This document shows positions 9,596 to 16,322 of a stretch of DNA of 16,322 nucleotides, one piece after another. The position numbers were made by a program, and so were the translations under genes. The notes under the pieces were generated by a model, which worked only from the letters and a program-made list of their open reading frames with translations, had not been told where the DNA came from and did not search any database. Location of the stretch: positions 1 through 16,322 of the forward strand of contig JAZQRF010000273.1 in assembly GCA_045629485.1 (NCBI GenBank), in the 5' to 3' direction. The stretch comes from Pseudopedobacter sp045629485 (GTDB lineage Bacteria > Bacteroidota > Bacteroidia > Sphingobacteriales > Sphingobacteriaceae). How positions within the stretch are numbered: position 1 is the first letter of the stretch; the number at the start of each line of letters is the position of its first letter.

Positions 9596-9614
9596 AATAG
9601 TTTTGAATTAAATA

Positions 9615-10463
9615 CTAAAATGATTCCAATGTTCTTTTCACATCTTCCATTAACCACATTGGTGTAGAAGTTGCGCCGGCAATTCCAACTTTATCCCCTG
9701 GCTTAAACATATTCATATCCAAATCCTCCGGCTTTGTTATGAAATAAGTGAAAGGATTGTTTTTCCGGCATACTTCGTAAAGTACCTTTCCGTTCGATGA
9801 CTTCTTGCCCGAAACAAATACAATTTTATCAAAATTCTTAACAAACGCAGGCAAATCTTTATCCCGGTTAGAGACCTGGCGGCATATCGTATCATTTGCC
9901 TTCACCTCGTAACCTCGACTAATCAATTCGTCTTTGATCTTGTAAAACTTATCAGTCGATTTTGTGGTCTGGCTATATAATGTAATCTTATTAGGTAATT
10001 CCACATTATCCAGCTCAGCAATATCCTGAAAAACAAGTGCTTCATTATTGGTTTGCCCCTGCAATCCTATCACTTCTGCATGCCCATGCTTCCCAAAAAT
10101 CAGGATATTCTCTTTGGCATCGTGGGTGGTTTTAATCCTGTTTTGCAGCTTTAAAACTACCGGGCAAGAAGCATCAATTAAAATGATGTTATTTTCTAAA
10201 GCTACTCTATAGGTCTCAGGAGCTTCACCATGAGCTCTGATTAAAACTTTTTCGTTTTTGAGATTCTTAAGATCCTCGTTATCAATAATTCTTAGTCCCT
10301 TCAGCTTTAAACGTTCTACCTCTTCATCATTATGTACAATATCACCTAAGCAATATAAATAGCCATCTTCTTCCAAAATTTCTTCGGCCATATCTATTGC
10401 ATAGACTACACCAAAACAAAATCCGGAATCACTGTCGATCTTAACTTGTAAATTGTACTTCAT
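9615..10463 (-). CDS. ispH: 4-hydroxy-3-methylbut-2-enyl diphosphate reductase
   Basis: Last enzyme of the MEP isoprenoid pathway, an iron-sulfur protein that reduces HMBPP to IPP and DMAPP, the building blocks of carotenoids and quinones. The 282-aa protein has the three cluster cysteines in place: Cys16 (SGFCFGV), Cys100 (DASCPVV) and Cys194 (DTICRQVSNR). It also has IRAHG, the catalytic Glu130 in GHAEVIGL, SGKKSSNGK and the GATSTPMW end. It shows that the organism uses the MEP route. It sits between cruF (37 bases upstream) and crtW (19 bases downstream), so precursor supply is tied to carotenoid tailoring. A possible own promoter is listed separately. Confidence 0.96.
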   Translation of the reverse strand: MKYNLQVKIDSDSGFCFGVVYAIDMAEEILEEDGYLYCLGDIVHNDEEVERLKLKGLRIIDNEDLKNLKNEKVLIRAHGEAPETYRVALENNIILIDASCPVVLKLQNRIKTTHDAKENILIFGKHGHAEVIGLQGQTNNEALVFQDIAELDNVELPNKITLYSQTTKSTDKFYKIKDELISRGYEVKANDTICRQVSNRDKDLPAFVKNFDKIVFVSGKKSSNGKVLYEVCRKNNPFTYFITKPEDLDMNMFKPGDKVGIAGATSTPMWLMEDVKRTLESF

Positions 10464-10480
10464 GAGTTATTTTTCCAAAA

Positions 10481-10514
10481 CAAAAATATAAAAAACCATA
10501 TCAGAGCATTGCAA
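10481..10514 (-). promoter_or_regulatory. Possible internal promoter for ispH
   Basis: On the minus strand, TATTTTTG (10488-10481) matches the Bacteroidetes -7 box TAnnTTTG, and TTG (10514-10512) lies 23 bases upstream, at the long end of the accepted 17-23 spacing. It would start transcription just before the ispH ATG at 10463. The region is very AT-rich, so a chance match is quite possible. Confidence 0.3.
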
Positions 10515-11139
10515 TATTTAATATTGCAAAAAACAAGAATTGTGTTACAAATAGTATTAATCCAACCGAATTGCTCTTCCTAAAATCCATGGCAAAATAA
10601 AACCTAAGCATCAAAAAAGAAACAATGTACCAGGCGATATAGTTTTGCAATGGGATGTAATTACCGGTCCAGCTCCAATAATTTTGCGCAATGGCAACGG
10701 GCTCTATCAATACATCAGTAATCACCAAAATAAAAGCCCCTGTTAATGATTTGAGAATAGGCTGATGTTTGAACCTTCTTTTCAGGAATGATCCTATAGA
10801 AAAAACCAGTATAAACCAGTTCACTCCAATAATCAAAGGAATTTCAGCCAATTTTATTCCAAGGGTTTCGCCATAGGCATATTCGCCAAAAATCTTCCCC
10901 GTAGTTACTCCCAAGAGTTCAACAACGAAGCCTGCAACGGTAATGGTAACTGCAGTTATCCAGAAGTTAGCAGAGAACTGTTTCTGGTTGATGATTAAAA
11001 TTGCTGCCATCAAAAGAAGGTGAAAGGGCACCAGATCTAAAAATAAATCATGCAGATATGGTGTTAATAAGCCCACCAAACCAACTATATGAAATACTAT
11101 AATAAAAATTATGGAGAGCTGTTTTTTGCCTAAGTTCAT
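10501..11139 (-). CDS. cruF: CruF-type carotenoid 1',2'-hydratase
   Basis: Integral membrane protein of the CruF family (DUF422/PF04240, 'carotenoid biosynthesis protein'); characterised members hydrate the 1',2' double bond of an open psi end, giving a tertiary 1'-hydroxyl. The 212-aa product has about six to seven hydrophobic helices and the family motifs VELLGVTTGKIFGEYAYG (73-90), IPLIIGVNW (101-109), DVLIEPVA (142-149), the NYWSW segment and IPLQNYIAW. I use ATG at 11139: it overlaps the glycosyltransferase stop as ATGA, the classical coupling arrangement. A longer reading frame begins with TTG at 11163 and adds only a charged octapeptide. The 1'-hydroxyl made here is the expected acceptor for the adjacent glycosyltransferase. 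Family is firm; substrate (gamma-carotene type) is inferred. Confidence 0.85.
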   Translation of the reverse strand: MNLGKKQLSIIFIIVFHIVGLVGLLTPYLHDLFLDLVPFHLLLMAAILIINQKQFSANFWITAVTITVAGFVVELLGVTTGKIFGEYAYGETLGIKLAEIPLIIGVNWFILVFSIGSFLKRRFKHQPILKSLTGAFILVITDVLIEPVAIAQNYWSWTGNYIPLQNYIAWYIVSFLMLRFYFAMDFRKSNSVGLILFVTQFLFFAILNIAML

Positions 11140-12230
11140 ACTTCTATTTTTCTTCCTTTCCAATAAACCCGCTTTGTAATGGTATTATAAATGGAGTAAA
11201 CTGAAATTAGCCCTAAAGATAGAATTTGAAGCGGGTGTATTATAATATTGAGTAAAGGATTTTGACCGGCAAGTAAGGAAATCATCAACCTGCTGAGAAT
11301 AATTAATGAACAACAGAAAACAAACAGCTCTATATTTAAATAAAAAAACACCATTATGGGCCCACCAATTACCAGGAACAGATAAATCAACAAACCGGTA
11401 ATAGAATTGCCAAAACCAGAAAGTATATTTTTCGAAAACCCCTGCAAAGCTTCCCGGTAACCTTTATACATCCGGCAGAAAATATAGCTATTTGCCAGTA
11501 AAGCCTCACCTCTATAGCCTTGTTGCTTTACCAACTTCATAATTTCCACATCCTCTACAACTTGATTTTTCACCAGCCTGTGCCATTCCTTTTCATGATA
11601 AGTGGTGGCTTCAAACATCATAAACTGCCCGCTTGCGGCAGAAAATGCAGGATTCTTGAATAATAACACCAATCTGAGAGGCAATAAATTCAACAGGATA
11701 AAATGCATCATAGGCACCACTATCTTTTCGCCCGGCGTAAGCATAATTTGGTTAGTAAATAAACTCAATAATTGCAGTTTATTTAACTCCATTCTATGAA
11801 TTGCATTATTGATGAGGCCGTCCTGCACAATTTCATCTGCATCCAGGAATATCAAATACTGGCCGCTTGCTTGTTTTGCTAATTGGTGGCAGGCATAATT
11901 TTTCCCTAACCATCTTTTCTCCAGTTTCCTTCCTTTTATGAGTGTAAATCTTTTGTCCGTTTCACAAAACTCTTCACAAACGGTATAGGTGTGATCTTCC
12001 GAATCATCATCTAAAACAATCACTTCGATGTTTTGATAATCCTGTTCTTTGAGAGATGCTAATAAAGTGAAGATATTATCAGCTTCGTTTCTTGCTGGAA
12101 TTAGAATAGAGACTTTATGGTGATACGTTCTTACTGATGCTGTTAATTTAGGGTTCGAGATAAAATTAAACAGTGTAACCGTAAATCTTAATATCAGGAA
12201 AAAAAATATAACATAGAACAGGATGAACAT
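11136..12230 (-). CDS. Family 2 glycosyltransferase, probable carotenoid glycosyltransferase (CruC/CrtQ-like)
   Basis: Membrane-bound GT2 glycosyltransferase of 364 aa. Features in order: N-terminal membrane helix (1-24), GT-A fold starting SILIPARNEADNI (41-53), LDDDSEDHT (73-81), the metal-binding DxD at Asp130-Ala-Asp132 (FLDADE), the acceptor-site ED pair Glu226-Asp227 in VVEDVEIMK, an R..Y..LQGFSKN segment (253-268), then two or three C-terminal helices (about 275-350). The RWLGKNYAC and AFSAASGQFM segments recur in GT2 enzymes of carotenoid clusters. It abuts the acyltransferase stop exactly (TAA then ATG) and overlaps cruF by 4 bases. Context suggests it puts a hexose, probably glucose, on the 1'-hydroxyl made by CruF, as CruC does in green sulfur bacteria. 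The sugar and acceptor are inferred; a lipid-glycosylating role is the alternative. Confidence 0.8.
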   Translation of the reverse strand: MFILFYVIFFFLILRFTVTLFNFISNPKLTASVRTYHHKVSILIPARNEADNIFTLLASLKEQDYQNIEVIVLDDDSEDHTYTVCEEFCETDKRFTLIKGRKLEKRWLGKNYACHQLAKQASGQYLIFLDADEIVQDGLINNAIHRMELNKLQLLSLFTNQIMLTPGEKIVVPMMHFILLNLLPLRLVLLFKNPAFSAASGQFMMFEATTYHEKEWHRLVKNQVVEDVEIMKLVKQQGYRGEALLANSYIFCRMYKGYREALQGFSKNILSGFGNSITGLLIYLFLVIGGPIMVFFYLNIELFVFCCSLIILSRLMISLLAGQNPLLNIIIHPLQILSLGLISVYSIYNTITKRVYWKGRKIEV

Positions 12231-12854
12231 TTATATCACTTTTTTTGATTGTTGCATTTTAGCATCTTCATGATGTTTGTTAAACTCGCTTTTCACTATC
12301 TGTAAGGTTGTATACTCCGGTAGCTCCCACTTTTTCAAATATATGTTTACAGAGGGTTTTCTGTTCTCAAAATAATCAAACAAAATGGAAGCAAAAACAC
12401 ACTGAATCTTTTGATTGGATTGCCTGATGATGTGCATTAAACCTCTTTCAAAAATAACGTCTTTAACATGAGCGGAGTATAATTTCCCCTGGGGAAAAAT
12501 CAAAACTAGGTTATTTGCGTCTTCCAATAATTCCCCGGCAAATTTTAGTGAATCAACTATAGTTTTTGCCTGCTTATTGATACTAAAAGCGCCCAGATAT
12601 TTCATAAACCAGACTTCTGAGGCGGTTTCTTCCAGAATCATCACATGAAAATTCTTCTTAATATAGATTTTGTTAAGATAAAATAGCAGGAAACCATCCC
12701 ACCAGCTGCAATGATTAGCGATGAGAAGAATCGCTTTGTTGCTGTCTGTCTCGATTTTATTGTGTGAAAGGGCCCTAAAATCTTTTTTGATGATAAATTT
12801 TATATACCATGAGAAAAAATTATGGATGAGCCTATTCTGCCTAGGTTTTATCAT
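12231..12854 (-). CDS. PlsC-like acyltransferase, probable carotenoid-glycoside acyltransferase (CruD/CrtO-like)
   Basis: A 207-aa membrane-associated acyltransferase of the PlsC/LPLAT superfamily. Motif I is NHCSWWD (His48-x4-Asp53, catalytic) and motif III is FPQGKL (120-125). In ordinary phospholipid PlsC enzymes motif III reads FPEGTR, where the Arg contacts the acceptor phosphate; here Glu is Gln122 and Arg is Leu125, which fits a non-phosphorylated acceptor. It directly precedes the GT2 gene with no spacing, so the two are surely co-expressed. The pair parallels CruC/CruD of Chlorobi and CrtQ/CrtO of staphyloxanthin synthesis. The proposed role is esterifying the sugar of a carotenoid glycoside with a fatty acid, which would help anchor the pigment in the membrane. 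Superfamily is clear; the acceptor is inferred from context. Confidence 0.78.
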   Translation of the reverse strand: MIKPRQNRLIHNFFSWYIKFIIKKDFRALSHNKIETDSNKAILLIANHCSWWDGFLLFYLNKIYIKKNFHVMILEETASEVWFMKYLGAFSINKQAKTIVDSLKFAGELLEDANNLVLIFPQGKLYSAHVKDVIFERGLMHIIRQSNQKIQCVFASILFDYFENRKPSVNIYLKKWELPEYTTLQIVKSEFNKHHEDAKMQQSKKVI

Positions 12855-12974
12855 AAGTACCTATAGAAAAAGCTAAAATTAATTTTTTAATTTAGAATAA
12901 GTAAATTAGTTATAAAGAATAGGCGAAAAAACTCATACAATTTAAAGCGGGGCAGTATTCATGATTACTAAGAG

Positions 12975-14432
12975 CTAAACCAAATCACTCACAATCTTTG
13001 CTGATAATAAAGCTAAAGGAATACCACCACCTGGATGAACGCTTCCTCCAACAAAATATAAATCTTTAATGGATGAAGAAAAATTAGGATGCCTTAAAAA
13101 TGCAGCGAACTGGTTATTAGAACTTGTACCATATAAAGAGCCCTGGTAAGACGAAGTGCGGCTTTCTATTGTTCGCGGATCCAGGACAGTTTCGCTGATG
13201 ATCAATTTTGTTAAATCGGTGTTTAAACTTTTGCTAAGCTTTTCAATAATATCATTTCTGGCTTCGGTTATCAGTGTATCCCAATCTTGCCCAACATTGT
13301 TAGGTACATTTATCATGGTAAACCAGTTTTCGCAACCGTTGGGAGCGTCATCTGCTTTATGTTTAGAGGTGATGTTGATATAAACCGTCGGGTCCGGATC
13401 AATTGATTTCTTTTCAAAGATTGTATTAAATTCTTTTTCATAATCTTCAGAAAAAAAGATGTTATGCAAACCTAACTGCTCAAAACTTCTGTTAATTCCC
13501 CAGTAAAAAATAAGTGCCGAGCTGGAACGTTCCTGGGCTAATATTTTTTTAGGCTGATGTTCTTTTCTTAAAAGTTTTTGATAGGTAAAGTAAACATCCA
13601 TATTAGAAATCACCACATCTGCCCTATGCAAGCTATTATTTTCTTTAACACCGGCAATTTTGCCATGTTTTACTACAATCTCCTCTACCGGACAATGATA
13701 ACGAAATGTTACGCCTAACTCTTCTGCTAATTTCACCAGCACTTCAGTAATGTTGTACATCCCCTTCTTAGGAAAATAAGCTCCAAAATGCTGCTCTAAA
13801 TGCGGAATCACATTTAAAGTTGCCGGCGCTTTATACGGGTTAGATCCATTATAAGTGGCATACCTGTTAGCAAATTGCACCATTTTCTTATCGGTAAAAA
13901 AAGCTTCATTCGCTTTAGCCATTGTTCTGAAAGCATCAATCTCAGGAAGTCTTAAAATAGATTTAAAGGTTTTAAAACTAAGATAGGTTTTTATTTTATG
14001 CAATGATTTTTCTAAAAAAACATGGTTGGTGATGCTATAAATTTGCCTGCTCTTGGCCAGAAAAGCATGGACCTGTTTTGCTGTGGCATTTGTTTTTAGC
14101 TCTACTTCTTTTGCAAATTTAGTTTCATCTGCCCAGCCGGTTAAATGCGTACCATCCGGCCAAAAATAGCGGCAGGTTTCAGAAAGTTGCTCGTATTCAA
14201 AATAATCTGAAGGATTTTTACCTACCAACAAAAAGAGTTCTTCTACATATTGCGGCATCGTAAATAAGCTGGGGCCCGCATCAAATCTAAAACCATCCTG
14301 CTCAAATTCTTTAATTTTGCCACCTGCACTTTCACTTGCCTCAAAAACCTCTACATCCAGCCCTTTATGAACTAAGCGAATAGCTGCAGCAATTCCCGCA
14401 ATACCAGCCCCTATTATTATTGCTTTAGACAT
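12975..14432 (-). CDS. crtD: CrtD-like carotenoid 3,4-desaturase (CrtI family)
   Basis: FAD-dependent carotenoid desaturase of the phytoene desaturase family, 485 aa. It begins with the dinucleotide-binding motif GAGIAG (8-13) and Glu31 ending the second strand, followed by GGKIKEFEQDGFRFDAG and GPSLFTMPQ (53-61). It closes with the CrtI-family C-terminal signature LYFVGGSVHPGGGIPLA. Phytoene desaturases usually read DMGPTVIT here; DAGPSLFTMPQ and RYATYNGSNPYKAPAT resemble the 1-hydroxycarotenoid 3,4-desaturase (CrtD) of marine flavobacteria, from memory. Neighbouring cruF supports this, since CrtD acts on 1'-hydroxylated carotenoids. It is the first gene of the right-to-left cluster, 83 bases after the dacB stop and 120 bases before the acyltransferase. 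The alternative is CrtI; no phytoene synthase accompanies it. Confidence 0.75.
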   Translation of the reverse strand: MSKAIIIGAGIAGIAAAIRLVHKGLDVEVFEASESAGGKIKEFEQDGFRFDAGPSLFTMPQYVEELFLLVGKNPSDYFEYEQLSETCRYFWPDGTHLTGWADETKFAKEVELKTNATAKQVHAFLAKSRQIYSITNHVFLEKSLHKIKTYLSFKTFKSILRLPEIDAFRTMAKANEAFFTDKKMVQFANRYATYNGSNPYKAPATLNVIPHLEQHFGAYFPKKGMYNITEVLVKLAEELGVTFRYHCPVEEIVVKHGKIAGVKENNSLHRADVVISNMDVYFTYQKLLRKEHQPKKILAQERSSSALIFYWGINRSFEQLGLHNIFFSEDYEKEFNTIFEKKSIDPDPTVYINITSKHKADDAPNGCENWFTMINVPNNVGQDWDTLITEARNDIIEKLSKSLNTDLTKLIISETVLDPRTIESRTSSYQGSLYGTSSNNQFAAFLRHPNFSSSIKDLYFVGGSVHPGGGIPLALLSAKIVSDLV

Positions 14433-14515
14433 TCTGCTAATATAAGCAGCCTGTATTTAAATATTCCATGAGGTGTTTTAACTTTTTTATCTCAACCGTT
14501 TTATCAATAAATCTG

Positions 14516-15901
14516 TTATTTCAGCGCATTTAGAAAACCGAACATTTTAGATCGCATAGATTGGGTTGATCCATTATAATTGTTTACAATTAATACCACA
14601 ATATAATCTTTATGGTAACCAGCATAAGCCAGTCCGTCTCCGATGGTTCCGCTCTTTAAGTTCATTCCATTATAGACTGGAAAGCTTTTATAATAAACAT
14701 CAAACCAGGATTCTTTAGATGCAGAAAATAAAACCCTGGCCATTGAGGAGCTGGTTATTCTATTGGCTGCAGACAAACCACTCCCATCTTTTATATTTAA
14801 AGAGGCCTCGGCAATACCTTTGCTCTTCCAATATTCTTTCAGTACTCGCAGCCCATTCTCTGTATTTTCCTTTTTTGGCGCTAATGATTTTAACACCTGT
14901 TCTGCATAGATGTTGACACTTTTCTGATTGATCCAGTAGACAATTTCTTTTAAAGTTGGAGATGTAATTATTCCTATTTCCTGCTGTTTATTCGGCTTCG
15001 ATTTTTTTTCTTCCCATAACCACCTGCTGGTGAATGCTTCTCCGGAAATTCTTATACCTTTCGCCTTAAAAAAATCAAACAACTCATTCACCATTGCCCA
15101 GCCCGGGTCGGGTAAAGAAATGGCTATTTGCTTTTTTAAATCCAGTGCGTAGGTTCCTCTTAAATAAATTTCCGGGTGGTAGGAACCGCTATAAGCATAA
15201 GCCTGGTCGCCGGATCCCGCAGCACCGGTTAACAATTCATTCTTAATTTTCAAATAAGGAATTGCAAGCTCCGTAGCTTTTAGTGTTACCGGATCTCCAA
15301 CTTTTAAACCCGGACTCAGCGTAATTTTCATTTGATTTTCTCTCCAAACCAGGCCACCAGAGCCTGCTCCATAGTAATTGCCAATATCTTCCCAGGCCCA
15401 GGTACCGGGAAGCTGCGCCGTCCCCCAAAGCATATCATCCACTATTATATTTCCTTCAATGGCAGCTATTCCAGTATTTTTCAGAAACTGCATTATTTTA
15501 TTCATCACCATTTCGGGTTTAGTTTGCTCATATCGTGAACTTCCTAAGGTAGGATCTCCATTTCCAGAAACGATAACATCACCCTTTAGTACACCATTGT
15601 CAATTGTACCGTTAATGTGAACCGGCGTTTGGTAAGTAAAATCCGCCCCTAAAGCAGAAAGTGCCGTTGCGGTTGTTACCGTTTTTAATGTGGATGCCGG
15701 AGCCAGACCCATATTTTCATGCTGAGCAAAAATCACCTTACCCAAATTCTTATCCATAACCACCAATGAATGGGCAGCATAGGTTAACTGGGCATCCTTA
15801 GAAAAAGAAGTATAAGCCGTTTTTATTTTATCAGTTAAGTTTTGAGCAATAGAGGTGATGGTGATGAGAAGAAAAGAAGATAAAATAGCTATTTTTTTCA
15901 T
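14516..15901 (-). CDS. dacB: D-alanyl-D-alanine carboxypeptidase/endopeptidase, PBP4 (peptidase S13)
   Basis: Periplasmic penicillin-binding protein that trims D-Ala or cuts peptide cross-links in peptidoglycan. The 461-aa precursor has a Sec signal peptide (MKK, hydrophobic core, probable cut after SIAQ20). The active-site triad motifs are present: SxxK as Ser70-Thr-Leu-Lys73 in APASTLKTVT, SxN as Ser328-Val-Asn330 in QKSVNIYAEQ, and KTG-like Lys416-Ser-Gly-Thr in LKSGTIGDG. The large insert between SxxK and SxN, with SGNGDPTLGS and DGSGLSAANRIT, is typical of family S13. The gene has its own Bacteroidetes-type promoter. It could read through into the carotenoid cluster 83 bases downstream, since no terminator hairpin is visible there. 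Confidence 0.94.
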   Translation of the reverse strand: MKKIAILSSFLLITITSIAQNLTDKIKTAYTSFSKDAQLTYAAHSLVVMDKNLGKVIFAQHENMGLAPASTLKTVTTATALSALGADFTYQTPVHINGTIDNGVLKGDVIVSGNGDPTLGSSRYEQTKPEMVMNKIMQFLKNTGIAAIEGNIIVDDMLWGTAQLPGTWAWEDIGNYYGAGSGGLVWRENQMKITLSPGLKVGDPVTLKATELAIPYLKIKNELLTGAAGSGDQAYAYSGSYHPEIYLRGTYALDLKKQIAISLPDPGWAMVNELFDFFKAKGIRISGEAFTSRWLWEEKKSKPNKQQEIGIITSPTLKEIVYWINQKSVNIYAEQVLKSLAPKKENTENGLRVLKEYWKSKGIAEASLNIKDGSGLSAANRITSSSMARVLFSASKESWFDVYYKSFPVYNGMNLKSGTIGDGLAYAGYHKDYIVVLIVNNYNGSTQSMRSKMFGFLNALK

Positions 15902-15926
15902 AGTATATTTCGCTGAGTATGCACAT

Positions 15927-15958
15927 CAAAGTTAAAAGTATTAATAAAAGTGTCACAA
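15927..15958 (-). promoter_or_regulatory. Bacteroidetes-type promoter of dacB
   Basis: On the minus strand, TTG (15958-15956, within TTTTG) is followed after 21 bases by TAACTTTG (15934-15927). This is an exact match to the Bacteroidetes consensus TTG-N17-23-TAnnTTTG. Transcription would begin near 15920, giving a leader of about 20 bases before the dacB ATG at 15901. No strong Shine-Dalgarno site is seen, as usual in this phylum. Confidence 0.7.
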
Positions 15959-15998
15959 AATGGGAACTCTATTCGTAATATTAAGAAACGTAAACACG

Positions 15999-16322
15999 AT
16001 GAATAAGATATACTTCCTTATTTTATTAGCACTTATTTCCTGCTCTAAAGAGAAAAAATGCAATACAGAAAAAGAATTCTTTGTTGATCGTATTGATGCA
16101 CCTTTAGAAGGTTTAATTAATCAAAATGTACATATAGAAACAGTAATTACGCTAAGTGGTTGTATGTCTTTCAAAGAGTTTAAGGCTAAAGGATCAGGAA
16201 AGGACAGGACCATAGTTCCTGTTGTTAATGGTAACTGTAGTATTATATGCCCAGCTGTTATCTGGGAATTTTCTGCTATATACTCTTTTGTCCCTAAAGA
16301 AAAAGGAATTTATACTTTAAGG
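15999..16322 (+). CDS. Putative lipoprotein, partial (cut by window edge)
   Basis: An open frame from ATG at 15999 runs 108 codons to the right edge without a stop. The N-terminus is a lipoprotein signal peptide: MNK, a hydrophobic core, and the lipobox Leu12-Ile-Ser-Cys15 followed by SKEKK, so the mature protein would begin at lipidated Cys15. After it come further cysteines (Cys21, and three more near residues 55, 80 and 84) and a beta-rich, non-repetitive sequence. I do not recognise a family. It is divergent from dacB with 97 bases between the starts. Codon use looks like its neighbours. The function is unknown; the visible part only supports an exported, lipid-anchored protein. Confidence 0.75.
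   Translation, partial: MNKIYFLILLALISCSKEKKCNTEKEFFVDRIDAPLEGLINQNVHIETVITLSGCMSFKEFKAKGSGKDRTIVPVVNGNCSIICPAVIWEFSAIYSFVPKEKGIYTLR

Noticed and set aside
11140..11163. Longer cruF start at TTG 11163
   Set aside because: It adds only a charged octapeptide and a 28-base overlap with the glycosyltransferase gene; ATG at 11139 in an ATGA overlap is far more plausible.
14434..14449. Short palindrome CTGCT-AATATA-AGCAG before crtD
   Set aside because: A five-pair stem in AT-rich DNA is expected by chance; no operator family is recognisable.
15332..15620. Overlapping forward frames within dacB
   Set aside because: They lie opposite the conserved PBP4 coding sequence, overlap each other in different frames and resemble no protein family.

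Overview
The window looks like chromosomal DNA of a low-GC member of the Bacteroidetes, most likely a pigmented Sphingobacteriaceae (Pedobacter-like) species. Reasons: gene content (CpsB/YwqE-type PHP phosphatase, CrtW/CruF/CrtD-type carotenoid genes, KDO transferase with the Bacteroidetes-style N-terminus), AT-rich spacers, few Shine-Dalgarno sites, and a good Bacteroidetes-type promoter (TTG / TAnnTTTG) in front of the PBP4 gene. The genus is an inference. Sixteen protein genes are supported, one of them cut by the right edge. I see no RNA genes, insertion sequences, CRISPR arrays or attachment sites, and no gene-free stretch over 300 bases.

Layout. (1) 49-1281 (+): a MacB/FtsX-type ABC permease without its ATPase in view. 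(2) 1329-6528 (-): a tightly packed nucleotide-sugar operon, transcribed right to left: ugd (UDP-glucose to UDP-glucuronate), a UDP-glucuronate decarboxylase (to UDP-xylose), galE, rfbB (dTDP-glucose 4,6-dehydratase) and a CpsB-like phosphatase. These supply and control surface polysaccharide synthesis. A 16-bp inverted repeat sits in the only real gap, between galE and rfbB. (3) 6593-7819 (+): kdtA/waaA, the lipid A KDO transferase, divergent from ugd. A strong hairpin shared with convergent hemH follows it. (4) 7894-14432 (-): a carotenoid tailoring cluster, in transcription order crtD-like desaturase, PlsC-like acyltransferase, GT2 glycosyltransferase, cruF hydratase, ispH, crtW ketolase and hemH, mostly overlapping or abutting. 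(5) 14516-15901 (-): a PBP4/DacB D-Ala-D-Ala carboxypeptidase with its own promoter. (6) 15999-edge (+): the start of an unrecognised lipoprotein.

The most interesting unit is the carotenoid cluster. Together the enzymes predict a monocyclic 4-keto-carotenoid whose open end is hydrated at C-1', desaturated at 3',4', glycosylated and then fatty-acylated: an acylated deoxyflexixanthin glycoside, close to salinixanthin of Salinibacter ruber. The early genes (crtE, crtB, crtI, a lycopene cyclase) are not in the window and must lie elsewhere. The acyltransferase lacks the Glu and Arg of the usual phospholipid-acyltransferase motif III, which fits a sugar acceptor. Embedding of ispH (precursor supply) and hemH (heme) in the same transcript is unusual enough to note.
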